Assembly: GCA_934351255.1 (NCBI GenBank)
Contig: CAKRJH010000002.1
Span: forward strand, 62,001 to 126,000
DNA from: an uncultured Lachnospiraceae bacterium
GTDB taxonomy: Bacteria > Bacillota > Clostridia > Lachnospirales > Lachnospiraceae
DNA: 64,000 bases
Direction: 5' to 3'
Shown here piece after piece: positions 34,242-43,034 of this stretch. The number at the start of each line of letters is the position of its first letter. Position 1 is the first letter of the stretch. The position numbers and the translations under genes are program-made. The notes beneath the pieces were generated by a model. It was not told where the DNA came from and searched no databases. It was given only the letters and a program-made list of their open reading frames with translations.

Positions 34242-35912
34242 TTAGAATAATCCGGTAATCACACCATCGTCATTGACATCTATGCGCTCTGCAGCCGGAT
34301 GCAGCGGCAGTCCCGGCATCGTCATGACTGTTCCTGTGATCGCCACCACAAAACCGGCGCCTGCAGAGACATAGACCTCGCGGATATTGATAGAAAATCC
34401 TTCCGGACGTCCCAGCTTCTTCGGATCATCAGACAGGGAATACTGATTCTTTGCCATACAGATCGGCAGTTTGCCATATCCCAGTTTTTCCAGACGGTCA
34501 ATCTGCTGTGCTGCCGCCGGAGCATACGTCACCTCTGCGGCACCGTAGATCTCCTGTGCAATCGTCTGAATCTTCTCACGGATCGGCTTGTTGACATCGT
34601 AGATCGGCTCGAAATGGCTCTCCTTGGTCTCCAGAGTGTTGATGACCTTCTCCGCAAGTTCCACACCGCCTTCTCCGCCGTGTTCCCACACCTCAGAAAG
34701 CGCAAAATCACAACCGCTCTTCTCGCAGAACTCTTTGACAAAAGCCAGTTCTGCATCGGTATCTGTCACAAAACGGTTCAGGGTAACCACACATGGAACC
34801 TTAAACTTGGCAATGTTTTCAATATGCTTGGCAAGGTTGGCAATACCGGTCTCCAGCGCAGCAAGATTCTCCTGTCCCAGATCCTCCTTGGCTACGCCAC
34901 CATTGTATTTCAATGCACGCACCGTAGCTACCAGCACAACGGCATCCGGTCTGAGTCCGGACATACGGCATTTGATATCCATAAACTTCTCAGCACCCAG
35001 ATCCGCGCCGAAACCAGCCTCGGTAATCATATAATCTGCCAGTTTCAGGCCTGTCTTTGTCGCACGCACACTGTTGCAGCCATGTGCAATATTGGCAAAT
35101 GGACCGCCGTGAACCAGCGCCGGTGTATTCTCCACCGTCTGGATCAGATTTGGTTTGATTGCATCTTTGAGCAGCGCTGCCATAGCCCCCACACAATTTA
35201 ACTGCTCTGCGCGTACCGGCTTGCCCTGCATATCGTATGCCACAATGATCTCTCCAAGACGCTTCTTCAGGTCTTTCATATTGGATGCCAGGCACAGGAT
35301 TGCCATAATCTCAGAAGCCACGGTGATGATAAAATGATCCTCACGGACCACTCCATCCACCGGACGCCCCAGACCTACTACAATATTGCGAAGTACACGG
35401 TCGTTCATATCAACGCAGCGCTTCCAGACGATCTGGTTGGTATCAATCTGAAGGGCATTGCCCTGCTTGATATGATTGTCTAACATTGCTGCCAACAGGT
35501 TATTGGCAGAGGTGATCGCATGAAAATCACCGGTAAAATGAAGGTTCAGATCCTCCATCGGAACAACCTGTGCATATCCGCCGCCGGCTGCACCTCCCTT
35601 GATGCCAAAACATGGTCCCAGAGACGGCTCACGCAGTGCGATCAGTGCTTTCTTTCCAAGTTTTGCAAATGCCTGGCCCAGACCTACGGTAGTCGTTGTC
35701 TTACCCTCTCCTGCAGGGGTCGGATTGATCGCGGTTACAAGGATCAGCTTGCCATCCGGTCTGCCCTTGACGCGCTCCCAGAGGTCATCCGACAGCTTTG
35801 CCTTGTATTTGCCATAGTACTCCAGATCATCTTCCGGAATATCCAGCGATGCTGCCACCTGTCCGATCGGAAGCATTGACGCCTCCTGTGCAATCTCAAT
35901 ATCTGTCTTCAT
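34242..35912 (-). CDS. fhs: formate-tetrahydrofolate ligase
   Basis: The enzyme forms 10-formyl-THF from formate, THF and ATP, feeding one-carbon metabolism. It has the usual 556 residues. Motifs are TPAGEGKTTTTVGLGQA (ATP loop, near residue 64), LREPSLGPCFGIKGGAAGGG, HFTGDFHAITSANNLL and HGGPFANIAHGCNSV. No folate riboswitch is seen upstream. Presence of fhs alone does not imply acetogenesis; no other Wood-Ljungdahl gene is in the window. Confidence 0.97.
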   Translation of the reverse strand: MKTDIEIAQEASMLPIGQVAASLDIPEDDLEYYGKYKAKLSDDLWERVKGRPDGKLILVTAINPTPAGEGKTTTTVGLGQAFAKLGKKALIALREPSLGPCFGIKGGAAGGGYAQVVPMEDLNLHFTGDFHAITSANNLLAAMLDNHIKQGNALQIDTNQIVWKRCVDMNDRVLRNIVVGLGRPVDGVVREDHFIITVASEIMAILCLASNMKDLKKRLGEIIVAYDMQGKPVRAEQLNCVGAMAALLKDAIKPNLIQTVENTPALVHGGPFANIAHGCNSVRATKTGLKLADYMITEAGFGADLGAEKFMDIKCRMSGLRPDAVVLVATVRALKYNGGVAKEDLGQENLAALETGIANLAKHIENIAKFKVPCVVTLNRFVTDTDAELAFVKEFCEKSGCDFALSEVWEHGGEGGVELAEKVINTLETKESHFEPIYDVNKPIREKIQTIAQEIYGAAEVTYAPAAAQQIDRLEKLGYGKLPICMAKNQYSLSDDPKKLGRPEGFSINIREVYVSAGAGFVVAITGTVMTMPGLPLHPAAERIDVNDDGVITGLF

Positions 35913-35962
35913 ATCTGTGCCTTTCTGCCCGTAGGCCCATTTTGCTTTATGTCAATAGTTTC

Positions 35963-35968
35963 ATTATA
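35963..35968 (-). promoter_or_regulatory. possible -10 element for fhs
   Basis: A perfect TATAAT on the minus strand lies about 50 bases before the fhs start. The -35 is poor, so fhs may also be read from the ATP-grasp genes upstream. Confidence 0.35.
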
Positions 35969-35980
35969 GTCTTAAATATT

Positions 35981-36826
35981 TTATAGGAAAGCGTCCAGCC
36001 AGTCAATATAATCTTTGACAATATCCAGATCGGTATACTGATATAGCATCCGGCAGCCCACCATCTCTTCCACCTCGTTAAACACCAGATTTCCAGCGCT
36101 GTCCACGATAAAATCCATCCCGGCCATGCCCAGGCTCTGATCCGGGAAGCAGGCAATAAACTGTTCAATGTACTTCCTTTGTGAGGGCTGAAGCGGATAT
36201 GGTTCTACCCTTCCTCCCAGAGAAAAATTAGACCGGAAATCCTGTTGTCCGCTCCGCAGCATTGCCTGATAGATCCTGCCCCCCACAATGTACACCCGCA
36301 GATCCTGACTCCGGCTTTCCACCCGTTTCTGCACCAGGATATCCTGTCCCCGGAGACATTCTATCCATGACTCACGGTCGCTGTCCAGAAACACCTCACT
36401 GCCCCCGTGGCCATGCAGACTCTTGACAACCTTGTCTTCACATCCGGGACCGGTCAGATTCTTCCAATCCGAAAAACAGACCTTCCTGCTTTCCGGACAC
36501 CAGTATGTCTCCCGGATCTCCCGTGGAAGCCTGTCCGCAAGATAACGGATCGTCTCATATTTGTCATTGGCAGTCTCTACAATCAGACTCTGATGAACGC
36601 AGGGAATCCCCTGTTGTTCAAACCAGCGGCTGACCTGTGGATCCCGCGTCCGGTTGATCACCAGATCCGCATCCTTGAGTTTCCGGTATCCCGCCTTGTC
36701 GCAACACGCAAATTCAATCCCACGTGCACGTCCGCGCTGTTCAAACAATTCGATGAATCCCCTGTTTTTTTGCGCCTCCCAGCCCTCATAGACCAGATAG
36801 GCCCTGCGCTTTACAGATCTCCTCAT
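35981..36826 (-). CDS. ATP-grasp ligase-like protein B
   Basis: The 281-residue protein has the RimK/D-Ala-ligase type ATP-grasp fold: a lid and Lys region (CEDKVVKSLHGHGGSEVF), DILVQKRVESRSQDLRVYIV with the RVY strand, and the metal-binding end GMDFIVDSAGNLVFNEVEEM. The N-terminal part has NRTRDPQVSRWFEQQGIPCV. Such enzymes join a carboxylate to an amine or thiol using ATP; substrate unknown. Its ATG overlaps the stop of the related upstream gene by four bases, so the pair is probably co-translated. Confidence 0.82.
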   Translation of the reverse strand: MRRSVKRRAYLVYEGWEAQKNRGFIELFEQRGRARGIEFACCDKAGYRKLKDADLVINRTRDPQVSRWFEQQGIPCVHQSLIVETANDKYETIRYLADRLPREIRETYWCPESRKVCFSDWKNLTGPGCEDKVVKSLHGHGGSEVFLDSDRESWIECLRGQDILVQKRVESRSQDLRVYIVGGRIYQAMLRSGQQDFRSNFSLGGRVEPYPLQPSQRKYIEQFIACFPDQSLGMAGMDFIVDSAGNLVFNEVEEMVGCRMLYQYTDLDIVKDYIDWLDAFL

Positions 36827-37758
36827 CGGCCCTCATTCTCCTGTATCTTCTGTGCAATATATCCCATGATATGTTCTGCCACATTGATCCTGGTACAACT
36901 GTAGATATTCTTGAAATGCGCGTTGGAATTGACCTCGCAGACCACTCCGGCCGGCTGCTCCTCTCCCCGGTCAAACAAAAGATCCACGCCCGCAAAATCC
37001 AGGCCCAGAATCCGGCAGACCTGCAATGCCAGCCTGCACTCCGACGGTGCCGGCTCGTATTTCTGCATACTTCCGCCATTGGTGATATTGGCCCGAAAAT
37101 CCCCGTTCTGTGAATATCGCAGCATGGCTGCCACCACCCGGTCACCGACCACCTGAAGACGAACATCGCGCCCGCTGCTCTGCGCCAGATATTTCTGATA
37201 AATAAACGGTGTACCGGCAAGATTCCAGCTGCGGCGTTCAAGTTCCTGACGATTTTCCGCCAGATACACCTGCATTCCAAACGATCCGTAGCATTCTTTG
37301 ATCACCATCGGATAGCCCAGGATCTTCTCCACCTGATCCAGAAATTTCTGGGAATTGTAGCCGATATTGCTGTAGGTCATCGGAGCTGACACCGTCGGGA
37401 TCAGCGGGATCTTCTCCTGCGGATGCCCGGCATTGTAACGGTTCAGTCTGCGGAAGGTCTCAAACTTGTCATCACATACACCGATGCTTTCAATGGTATT
37501 GAAGATCGGGATCCCGTGACGGCCGGCATAATCCTCCAGCAGTTCCCCATAACGGATGTCTTTGTCCCAGAACAAAACGAAATCATATCCATCCAGCCAG
37601 TCCGGCTCCGTGGTCATATCCCAGAGACGATCTGCATTGCCGCAGAGTTCCAGCGATATATCCAGCCGCGCCGCAGCCTGCTTAAGCCACTCGTAATGTT
37701 CCTGAAACTTGGTCGTATGCAAAAATGTATTGGCGATCAGCAGTCCCTTTTTTCTCAT
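36823..37758 (-). CDS. ATP-grasp ligase-like protein A
   Basis: The 311-residue protein is a second ATP-grasp enzyme: GYPMVIKECYGSFGMQVYL (Lys and glycine-rich loop), SSGRDVRLQVVGDRVVAAML, and GLDFAGVDLLFDRGEEQPAG followed by VCEVNSNAHFKNI at the metal site, typical of the RimK group. It begins immediately after the ftsK stop (TAAATG) using a ribosome binding site inside ftsK. Substrate unknown; possible roles are peptide, glutamate-tail or cofactor ligation. No short precursor peptide gene was seen nearby. Confidence 0.84.
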   Translation of the reverse strand: MRKKGLLIANTFLHTTKFQEHYEWLKQAAARLDISLELCGNADRLWDMTTEPDWLDGYDFVLFWDKDIRYGELLEDYAGRHGIPIFNTIESIGVCDDKFETFRRLNRYNAGHPQEKIPLIPTVSAPMTYSNIGYNSQKFLDQVEKILGYPMVIKECYGSFGMQVYLAENRQELERRSWNLAGTPFIYQKYLAQSSGRDVRLQVVGDRVVAAMLRYSQNGDFRANITNGGSMQKYEPAPSECRLALQVCRILGLDFAGVDLLFDRGEEQPAGVVCEVNSNAHFKNIYSCTRINVAEHIMGYIAQKIQENEGR

Positions 37759-40713
37759 TTACATGCCACCTTCCTGCTCCTGAAACGAAGACTCGGCAAA
37801 GCCCTCAACCGCGGAGTCAAATTCTTCATCCGGCACCGGCGTCCCCGCTTCTGTGCCGAGCCCCAGATAATTCTCAAATTGTTCCATATTCATCAGGACC
37901 TGACGTGGCTTGGTCCCCACCGCAGGTCCCACGACTCCCGCTTCATGAAGTTGATCGATAATCCTGCCGGCACGGTTAAAACCGATCGAGAACCTGCGCT
38001 GAAGCTGTCCTGCCGCGGCTCTCTCGGATTCAATTACAAATCGTCCGGCCTCCTCAAAGAATTCATCCCGGTCCGGTTTACTGTTGTCCTTTGTCTCTGC
38101 ACTGCCTGCCGGCGTCTCTGTCTCCACGATCTCCGTCACCTTATTATTATAGACCGGCGTCTCATTGTTTCCGATCAGGAAATCCACCACATCGCTGACC
38201 TCCTTATCCGATACGAAAGCTCCCTGCACACGTACCGGCTCGGTCTGCCCGGTCGGGAAGAACAGCATATCGCCCTTTCCCAGCAGTTTTTCCGCACCGC
38301 CCTTGTCCAGGATCGTTCTGGAATCCACGCTTGATGACACTGAAAAGGCAATTCTGGATGGAATATTGGCCTTGATCACACCGGTAATGACATTGACCGA
38401 TGGTCTCTGTGTCGCAAGGATCAGATGAATTCCTGCAGCACGCGCCAGCTGAGCCAGTCGGCATACCGCATCTTCCACTTCCTTGGAGGCCACCATCATC
38501 AGATCGGCGAACTCGTCCACAATGATCACAAGATATGGCATTTTCTCATATCCGGCCTGTGCCGCATCCGGCACGGTACGGATCTTTTTATTGTATCCCT
38601 CCATATTGCGCACACCAAGCTCCTTGAACTTGTTGTAACGGTCCATCATCTCACGTACGGCCCAGTTCAAAGATGCCGCCGCCTCCTTGGCATCGGTCAC
38701 CACCGGACAGAACAGGTGTGGAATGCCATTGTATACGCTGAGCTCCACCACCTTCGGATCGATCATGATCAGTTTGACATCGTCCGGATCAGCCTTGTAC
38801 AGGATACTCATGATCAGTGTGTTGATACAGACTGATTTTCCGGAACCGGTCGCACCTGCGATCAGAAGATGAGGCATCTTGGCAATGTCCCCCATGATCA
38901 GTTTGCCGGCAATGTCCTTTCCCACCGCAAACGTCAGCGGTGATTTTGCCTTGGAAAAGGTCGTCCCCTCCAGCAGTTCCCGGAAAGAAACCGCACTGGC
39001 CACCGGATTTGGCACCTCGATGCCGACCGCAGATTTGCCTGGGATCGGCGCTTCAATTCGGATGTTGGCTGCCGCCAGGCTCAATTTCAGATCATCCGCC
39101 AGATTGGTAATACGATTGACACGGACACCGTGTTCCGGAAGTACCTCATACCGTGTCACGGTCGGTCCACAGGTCACGGCTCCCAGTGTCACATTGACAC
39201 CGAAACTCTCCAGTGTTTCCTGAAGGCGCAGAGCCGTCTCCCGGAGCTGCTCGTCACTGACTCCGCTACCGCTGTTTTCCGGCATTGACAGAAGATCCAA
39301 CGGTGGAAACCGATATGGTTTCTTCGGTCCACTCTCCTGCATCGCCGGCATCCCGCGGCCGGATTCCCGCTCTGCCTGTCTGGCTGCCTTCTGTTCTGCC
39401 CGTGACTGTGCCGTACTGGTCTTTCCCTGAGCACGTTTCTTTTCGAGGATATCCTTTTTGGATCCTCTTGGGATTATTTTTCCGGTTGCCGTTATCACGT
39501 GATCTTCCTCAGGAAGTTCCGGCATTCCGGCACTCTCAGTCTGTGCGTCCGCGTTCGGCACACCGTCATCTGCCGCCCGTCCCTTTGCCGTTCCGGACGC
39601 TCTTTTCCTGGTTCCGGCTTCCTCCCGATGAAATTTCTGATTCATCTCCTCACGGAAGATCGGTATCTGCGCCGCCTCACCAAGCTCCGATTCTACCGGT
39701 TTCTTTCTGACAGGCCGGGTATTTTTCGGCATTTCGATCTCTCCCGCTTCGCCCCGGATCTCCTCCATCTCCGGCCTGCCGGCACGCTTCGTCTCACGTT
39801 TGCTGGATGGTCTTTTCTTTGTCCCAGCCTCCATCTGATCGATCTTTTCACCGGATTTTTTCAGGTCTACCGGCTGAAAATCCCGGCCGGACGAGGTATG
39901 GGAACCGGACGAAGTACGTCTGTTCCGGCTGGCAGATGCCGCCCTGCGGTCTTCCTGTCCCTGCACACCGCGTGCCGGATTCACACGATACGACGGTGCC
40001 TCATAACGCTCCTGCGCACTCATTTTCTTCTCGGCTGCAACCATCTCCTGCTGATACTGGTTGCGTCTGCGAAGCGTTGCAAACATCTCAATACCATAGA
40101 AGAAATATAGACTAAGCAGCATGATCGCAAACAGGATGATCCCTGCCCCCACCGATCCGGTACACACCTCCAGCACTTTGGAGATCCACCGGTGGATGAT
40201 GCCACAGTTCCCCTTTTCATTTTTGACAATATACTCAAAAGTCTTGTAGATACATGCGAACGTATTCTTGTGCATGATCTTCTGCCCCTGATAGATCTCC
40301 GTGAAAGTTCCGCAGGTGTGACTCTGAAGCAGGTCAATAAACGCAGCCAGCGAGATGAAAAAGCCCGCAAAACTGATCAGTCTGCGAGGCACTCTCGGAT
40401 CTTTCCGGTTGGCAAGCACAAAGGCATACCCAACGATCACATATAACGGCAAAAGCCAGGCGATCCAGCCAAACAGACTGAACATAAACCCGCCCAGGAA
40501 AAATCCCACCTTGCCGCACACCCCGAAATAGCTGGCATACAAAAACAATGCTACCACGGAAAGGATCAGGATCGTAATCCCGGTTTCAAATGCCATCTGG
40601 TCATGATATGTATTGATATCTTCTGCTGTCCTCCGGTGATGGGATGCCTTCTTCGCGGCCGTCCCGTTTTTCACCGTACTGCTCTTCTTTTTGTTCTCAG
40701 CCATAAATGCCAA
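37759..40713 (-). CDS. ftsK: DNA translocase FtsK/SpoIIIE
   Basis: The 984-residue protein pumps DNA at the septum during division or sporulation. Four membrane segments occupy residues 45-190, followed by a long charged, basic linker (about 230-470) and the motor: LLIAGATGSGKSVCINTL (Walker A), PYLVIIVDEFADLM (Walker B), then the winged-helix gamma domain with LQRRFSIGFNRAGRIIDQL. The start is ATG 40713. The linker is low in conservation. The last codons carry the ribosome binding site of the ATP-grasp gene. Confidence 0.95.
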   Translation of the reverse strand: MAFMAENKKKSSTVKNGTAAKKASHHRRTAEDINTYHDQMAFETGITILILSVVALFLYASYFGVCGKVGFFLGGFMFSLFGWIAWLLPLYVIVGYAFVLANRKDPRVPRRLISFAGFFISLAAFIDLLQSHTCGTFTEIYQGQKIMHKNTFACIYKTFEYIVKNEKGNCGIIHRWISKVLEVCTGSVGAGIILFAIMLLSLYFFYGIEMFATLRRRNQYQQEMVAAEKKMSAQERYEAPSYRVNPARGVQGQEDRRAASASRNRRTSSGSHTSSGRDFQPVDLKKSGEKIDQMEAGTKKRPSSKRETKRAGRPEMEEIRGEAGEIEMPKNTRPVRKKPVESELGEAAQIPIFREEMNQKFHREEAGTRKRASGTAKGRAADDGVPNADAQTESAGMPELPEEDHVITATGKIIPRGSKKDILEKKRAQGKTSTAQSRAEQKAARQAERESGRGMPAMQESGPKKPYRFPPLDLLSMPENSGSGVSDEQLRETALRLQETLESFGVNVTLGAVTCGPTVTRYEVLPEHGVRVNRITNLADDLKLSLAAANIRIEAPIPGKSAVGIEVPNPVASAVSFRELLEGTTFSKAKSPLTFAVGKDIAGKLIMGDIAKMPHLLIAGATGSGKSVCINTLIMSILYKADPDDVKLIMIDPKVVELSVYNGIPHLFCPVVTDAKEAAASLNWAVREMMDRYNKFKELGVRNMEGYNKKIRTVPDAAQAGYEKMPYLVIIVDEFADLMMVASKEVEDAVCRLAQLARAAGIHLILATQRPSVNVITGVIKANIPSRIAFSVSSSVDSRTILDKGGAEKLLGKGDMLFFPTGQTEPVRVQGAFVSDKEVSDVVDFLIGNNETPVYNNKVTEIVETETPAGSAETKDNSKPDRDEFFEEAGRFVIESERAAAGQLQRRFSIGFNRAGRIIDQLHEAGVVGPAVGTKPRQVLMNMEQFENYLGLGTEAGTPVPDEEFDSAVEGFAESSFQEQEGGM

Positions 40714-40740
40714 TTCTCCCTCTTCTCTTATCAGTCTATG

Positions 40741-41622
40741 TTATCTGGCAGACCAGAGACTAAAGCCAAGTCCCAGACAGCCTGCCAAAATGCAGTAAAT
40801 TGCAAAATAATGATATTTTCTGCCGCGGATCAGTGCCAACATAAAGCGGATCGCAAGGTATCCTGACACAGCAGCGACCGCTGTCGCGATCACACAGGAC
40901 ACGATCATTCCCGGATCCAGTGACAGTCCTGAAAGATCCTTTAACTCCAACACTACCGCCCCAAGCACCGCCGGAATCGACATAATGAACGAATACTTCA
41001 CCGCAAATTTACGGTCAAAACCGCACAGCAGACATGCCGTGATCGTCGTTCCGGATCTGGAGATCCCGGGCAGCGTCGCCAGTCCCTGTGTCAATCCGAC
41101 AAATGCGGCACTTCCGTATCCGATCTCCCGCGGCTTTTTGTTCTGATCTTCCACCCGGTCAGCCACAAACAGAAACAATGCTGTGATAAACAGGCATACA
41201 GACGGTACGATCATCATGCCATTGGCCAGTTCTACGACATCGGATAACAGGATGCCCAGAATGCCGGTCGGTATCGTTGAGACAATGATCAGTACGACAA
41301 ACTTCCGGTAGGAACTGCGAACCACATGGCGATACCGTTTGCCCGCTCCGGTACAGTTCTGCGCGAATCTCCCCAGATTCACAAAACAGTCTCCCAGAAG
41401 TGCAAAGCCCTCTTTGATCATGTGCCAGATATCATTCCAGAACGCCACAAAGATTGCCAGCAGGGTTCCCAGATGCAGCATAACATCAAAAAACATGCCT
41501 CCGCTTTGCATGTCAATGCCAAGAACTCCCTTGATCAGCACCAGATGCCCGGAACTGCTGACCGGAAGAAATTCTGTGAGCCCCTGTATCAGACCAAGTA
41601 ATACCGCTTTCCAAACTGCCAT
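40741..41622 (-). CDS. uppP: undecaprenyl-diphosphatase, copy 2
   Basis: The 293-residue membrane protein has both UppP motifs, QGLTEFLPVSSSGHLVL near residue 14 and PGISRSGTTITACLLCG near residue 180. It differs from the copy at 14437-15255 by a longer middle loop (GDCFVNLGRFAQNCTGAGKR). It lies 27 bases upstream of ftsK and follows tepA, a setting that suggests co-expression with cell division genes. Confidence 0.95.
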   Translation of the reverse strand: MAVWKAVLLGLIQGLTEFLPVSSSGHLVLIKGVLGIDMQSGGMFFDVMLHLGTLLAIFVAFWNDIWHMIKEGFALLGDCFVNLGRFAQNCTGAGKRYRHVVRSSYRKFVVLIIVSTIPTGILGILLSDVVELANGMMIVPSVCLFITALFLFVADRVEDQNKKPREIGYGSAAFVGLTQGLATLPGISRSGTTITACLLCGFDRKFAVKYSFIMSIPAVLGAVVLELKDLSGLSLDPGMIVSCVIATAVAAVSGYLAIRFMLALIRGRKYHYFAIYCILAGCLGLGFSLWSAR

Positions 41623-41671
41623 TGTCTTTCCTCTCCCATGTATAAGTAATCTAAACTCTTATTATAGCGTT

Positions 41672-42313
41672 TTACTCACTCAAATGCAACAATTCCCTCA
41701 TGGCCTCCATCGCCTCGAGGATCCCTCCCACCTGGTCAAACAGTCCACATTCCACCGCCTGTCTTCCCACCAGGATCGTCCCGAGATCCTTGTTCAAAAT
41801 CCCTGGACGAAGCATCATCTCCTCCAGTTTTCCCTCCTCTACACCGGTGTGAAGCGACAGAAATCCGGTGATCCGATCCTGTATCACTTTCAGATAGTCA
41901 AAGGTCTGCGGTGCGCCGAGCACTTGTCCTCCCAGCCTCACCGGATGAAGGATCACGGTCGCCGTAGGAGCGATCACCGTCCTTTGCGCGGCCACAGAAA
42001 GCGCCACTCCGATGGAATGACTGTCGCCCACCACCAGCGCAACCGTGGGCTTCTTCATAGATGCAATCATCTCCGCCAACGCCAGCCCACAGGAGACATC
42101 TCCTCCCACAGTATTGATCAGAAACAATACCCCGTCGATTCCGGGGTCGAGTTCCCACTCCACCAGCATAGGCAGAAGATGCTCATATTTGGTGGTCTTG
42201 ATTCCGTTTCCGGCCACCTCGTGTCCTTCGATCTCTCCAATGATCGTCACCAGCCGGATTGTTTTTCCGTGTTCCCGGATCAGATCCATTCCATATTCTT
42301 TGATTTCGTCCAT
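41672..42313 (-). CDS. tepA: ClpP-family serine protease TepA/YmfB type
   Basis: From the ATG at 42311-42313 (AAAGGAAG upstream) the product has 213 residues. It belongs to the ClpP/SppA group of the TepA type: FLINTVGGDVSCGLALAEMI, the nucleophile in VVGDSHSIGVALSVAA and the His in ILHPVRLGG, followed by LQDRIT-like VIQDRITGFLSLHTG. In Bacillus the related ymfB/tepA gene also sits next to spoIIIE. Role in protein export or sporulation signalling is from the family. It reads into the uppP-ftsK group. Confidence 0.88.
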   Translation of the reverse strand: MDEIKEYGMDLIREHGKTIRLVTIIGEIEGHEVAGNGIKTTKYEHLLPMLVEWELDPGIDGVLFLINTVGGDVSCGLALAEMIASMKKPTVALVVGDSHSIGVALSVAAQRTVIAPTATVILHPVRLGGQVLGAPQTFDYLKVIQDRITGFLSLHTGVEEGKLEEMMLRPGILNKDLGTILVGRQAVECGLFDQVGGILEAMEAMRELLHLSE

Positions 42314-42450
42314 CCCGTCTTCCTTTCCCGGTACATATTGTCCTGCAGCAGGACTCACTGTCCTGTGACATATTTCACCTGTCCGTGGACAGAATCGTGT
42401 CCTGCAACATCATTAATATGTCCCGAAAGATGTCAGACTATGAATCAATA

Positions 42451-42951
42451 TCAGATCATCCGGTTCCAATGCGACAGTCTTCTGAGGATCATCCCGCCCA
42501 GAATTCCGATCAGAAGACCGGCAGTCACGCCGGACACCAGTAAAAACGGAAGATAATACAGTAACAGGGATGTGCGAAGCACCAGACATGCGACCAGAAT
42601 CTGTCCAATGTTATGTGCCACTCCTCCCGCCAGACTGACCCCATAGACAGAAAATTTCCCACTCTTTTTCAACAGTGCCATCACGCCAAAGCTCAGAAGT
42701 CCTCCCGCCAGACTGTACAGCATCGCCGCGAGATTGCCAAAGGTCAGTCCCACCAGAAAAATGCGTACCATTGAGATCCCGAAGCTGATCCGGTATGACA
42801 TCATATACAATGCAAAAAGCACGACCAGATTTGACAACCCCAGTTTGATCCCCGGTACGCCCAGGTTCAACGGGATCAGAGATTCAATATAGCTGAACAC
42901 GAACGCCACAGCGACCAAAAGTCCCGTCTGTGCAATCTTTTTGTTATCCAT
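42451..42951 (-). CDS. Gx-type (heptaprenyl diphosphate synthase component I-like) membrane protein
   Basis: The ATG at 42949-42951 after GGGGAAC gives 166 residues with five membrane segments. LVAVAFVFSYIESLIPLNLG, GVPGIKLGLSNLVVLFALY and SLAGGVAHNIGQILVA are typical of the PF07456 family, usually annotated as Gx transporter or HepT-like, and similar to substrate-binding subunits of ECF transporters. The heptaprenyl synthase role is doubtful because no component II gene is near. Substrate unknown. Confidence 0.82.
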   Translation of the reverse strand: MDNKKIAQTGLLVAVAFVFSYIESLIPLNLGVPGIKLGLSNLVVLFALYMMSYRISFGISMVRIFLVGLTFGNLAAMLYSLAGGLLSFGVMALLKKSGKFSVYGVSLAGGVAHNIGQILVACLVLRTSLLLYYLPFLLVSGVTAGLLIGILGGMILRRLSHWNRMI

Positions 42952-42981
42952 AATGTTCCCCATTCCTGTAATAAATATAAG

Positions 42982-43015
42982 AAAAAACCGCCATGTCAGT
43001 GTCCCAACATGGCGG
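42982..43015 (-). terminator. terminator of pnp
   Basis: On the minus strand CCGCCATGT...ACATGGCGG is followed by TTTTTTC, 20 bases after the pnp stop. Confidence 0.9.
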
Positions 43016-43034
43016 GTAAAATGATGTCTGTCAA

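Noticed and set aside
35913..35980. Folate riboswitch before fhs
   Set aside because: The 68-base gap is too short and lacks a multi-stem fold; only a -10-like element is seen.
41339..42556. 405-residue plus-strand frame opposite uppP, tepA and the Gx-type gene
   Set aside because: It runs across three genuine genes in antisense and shows no domain.
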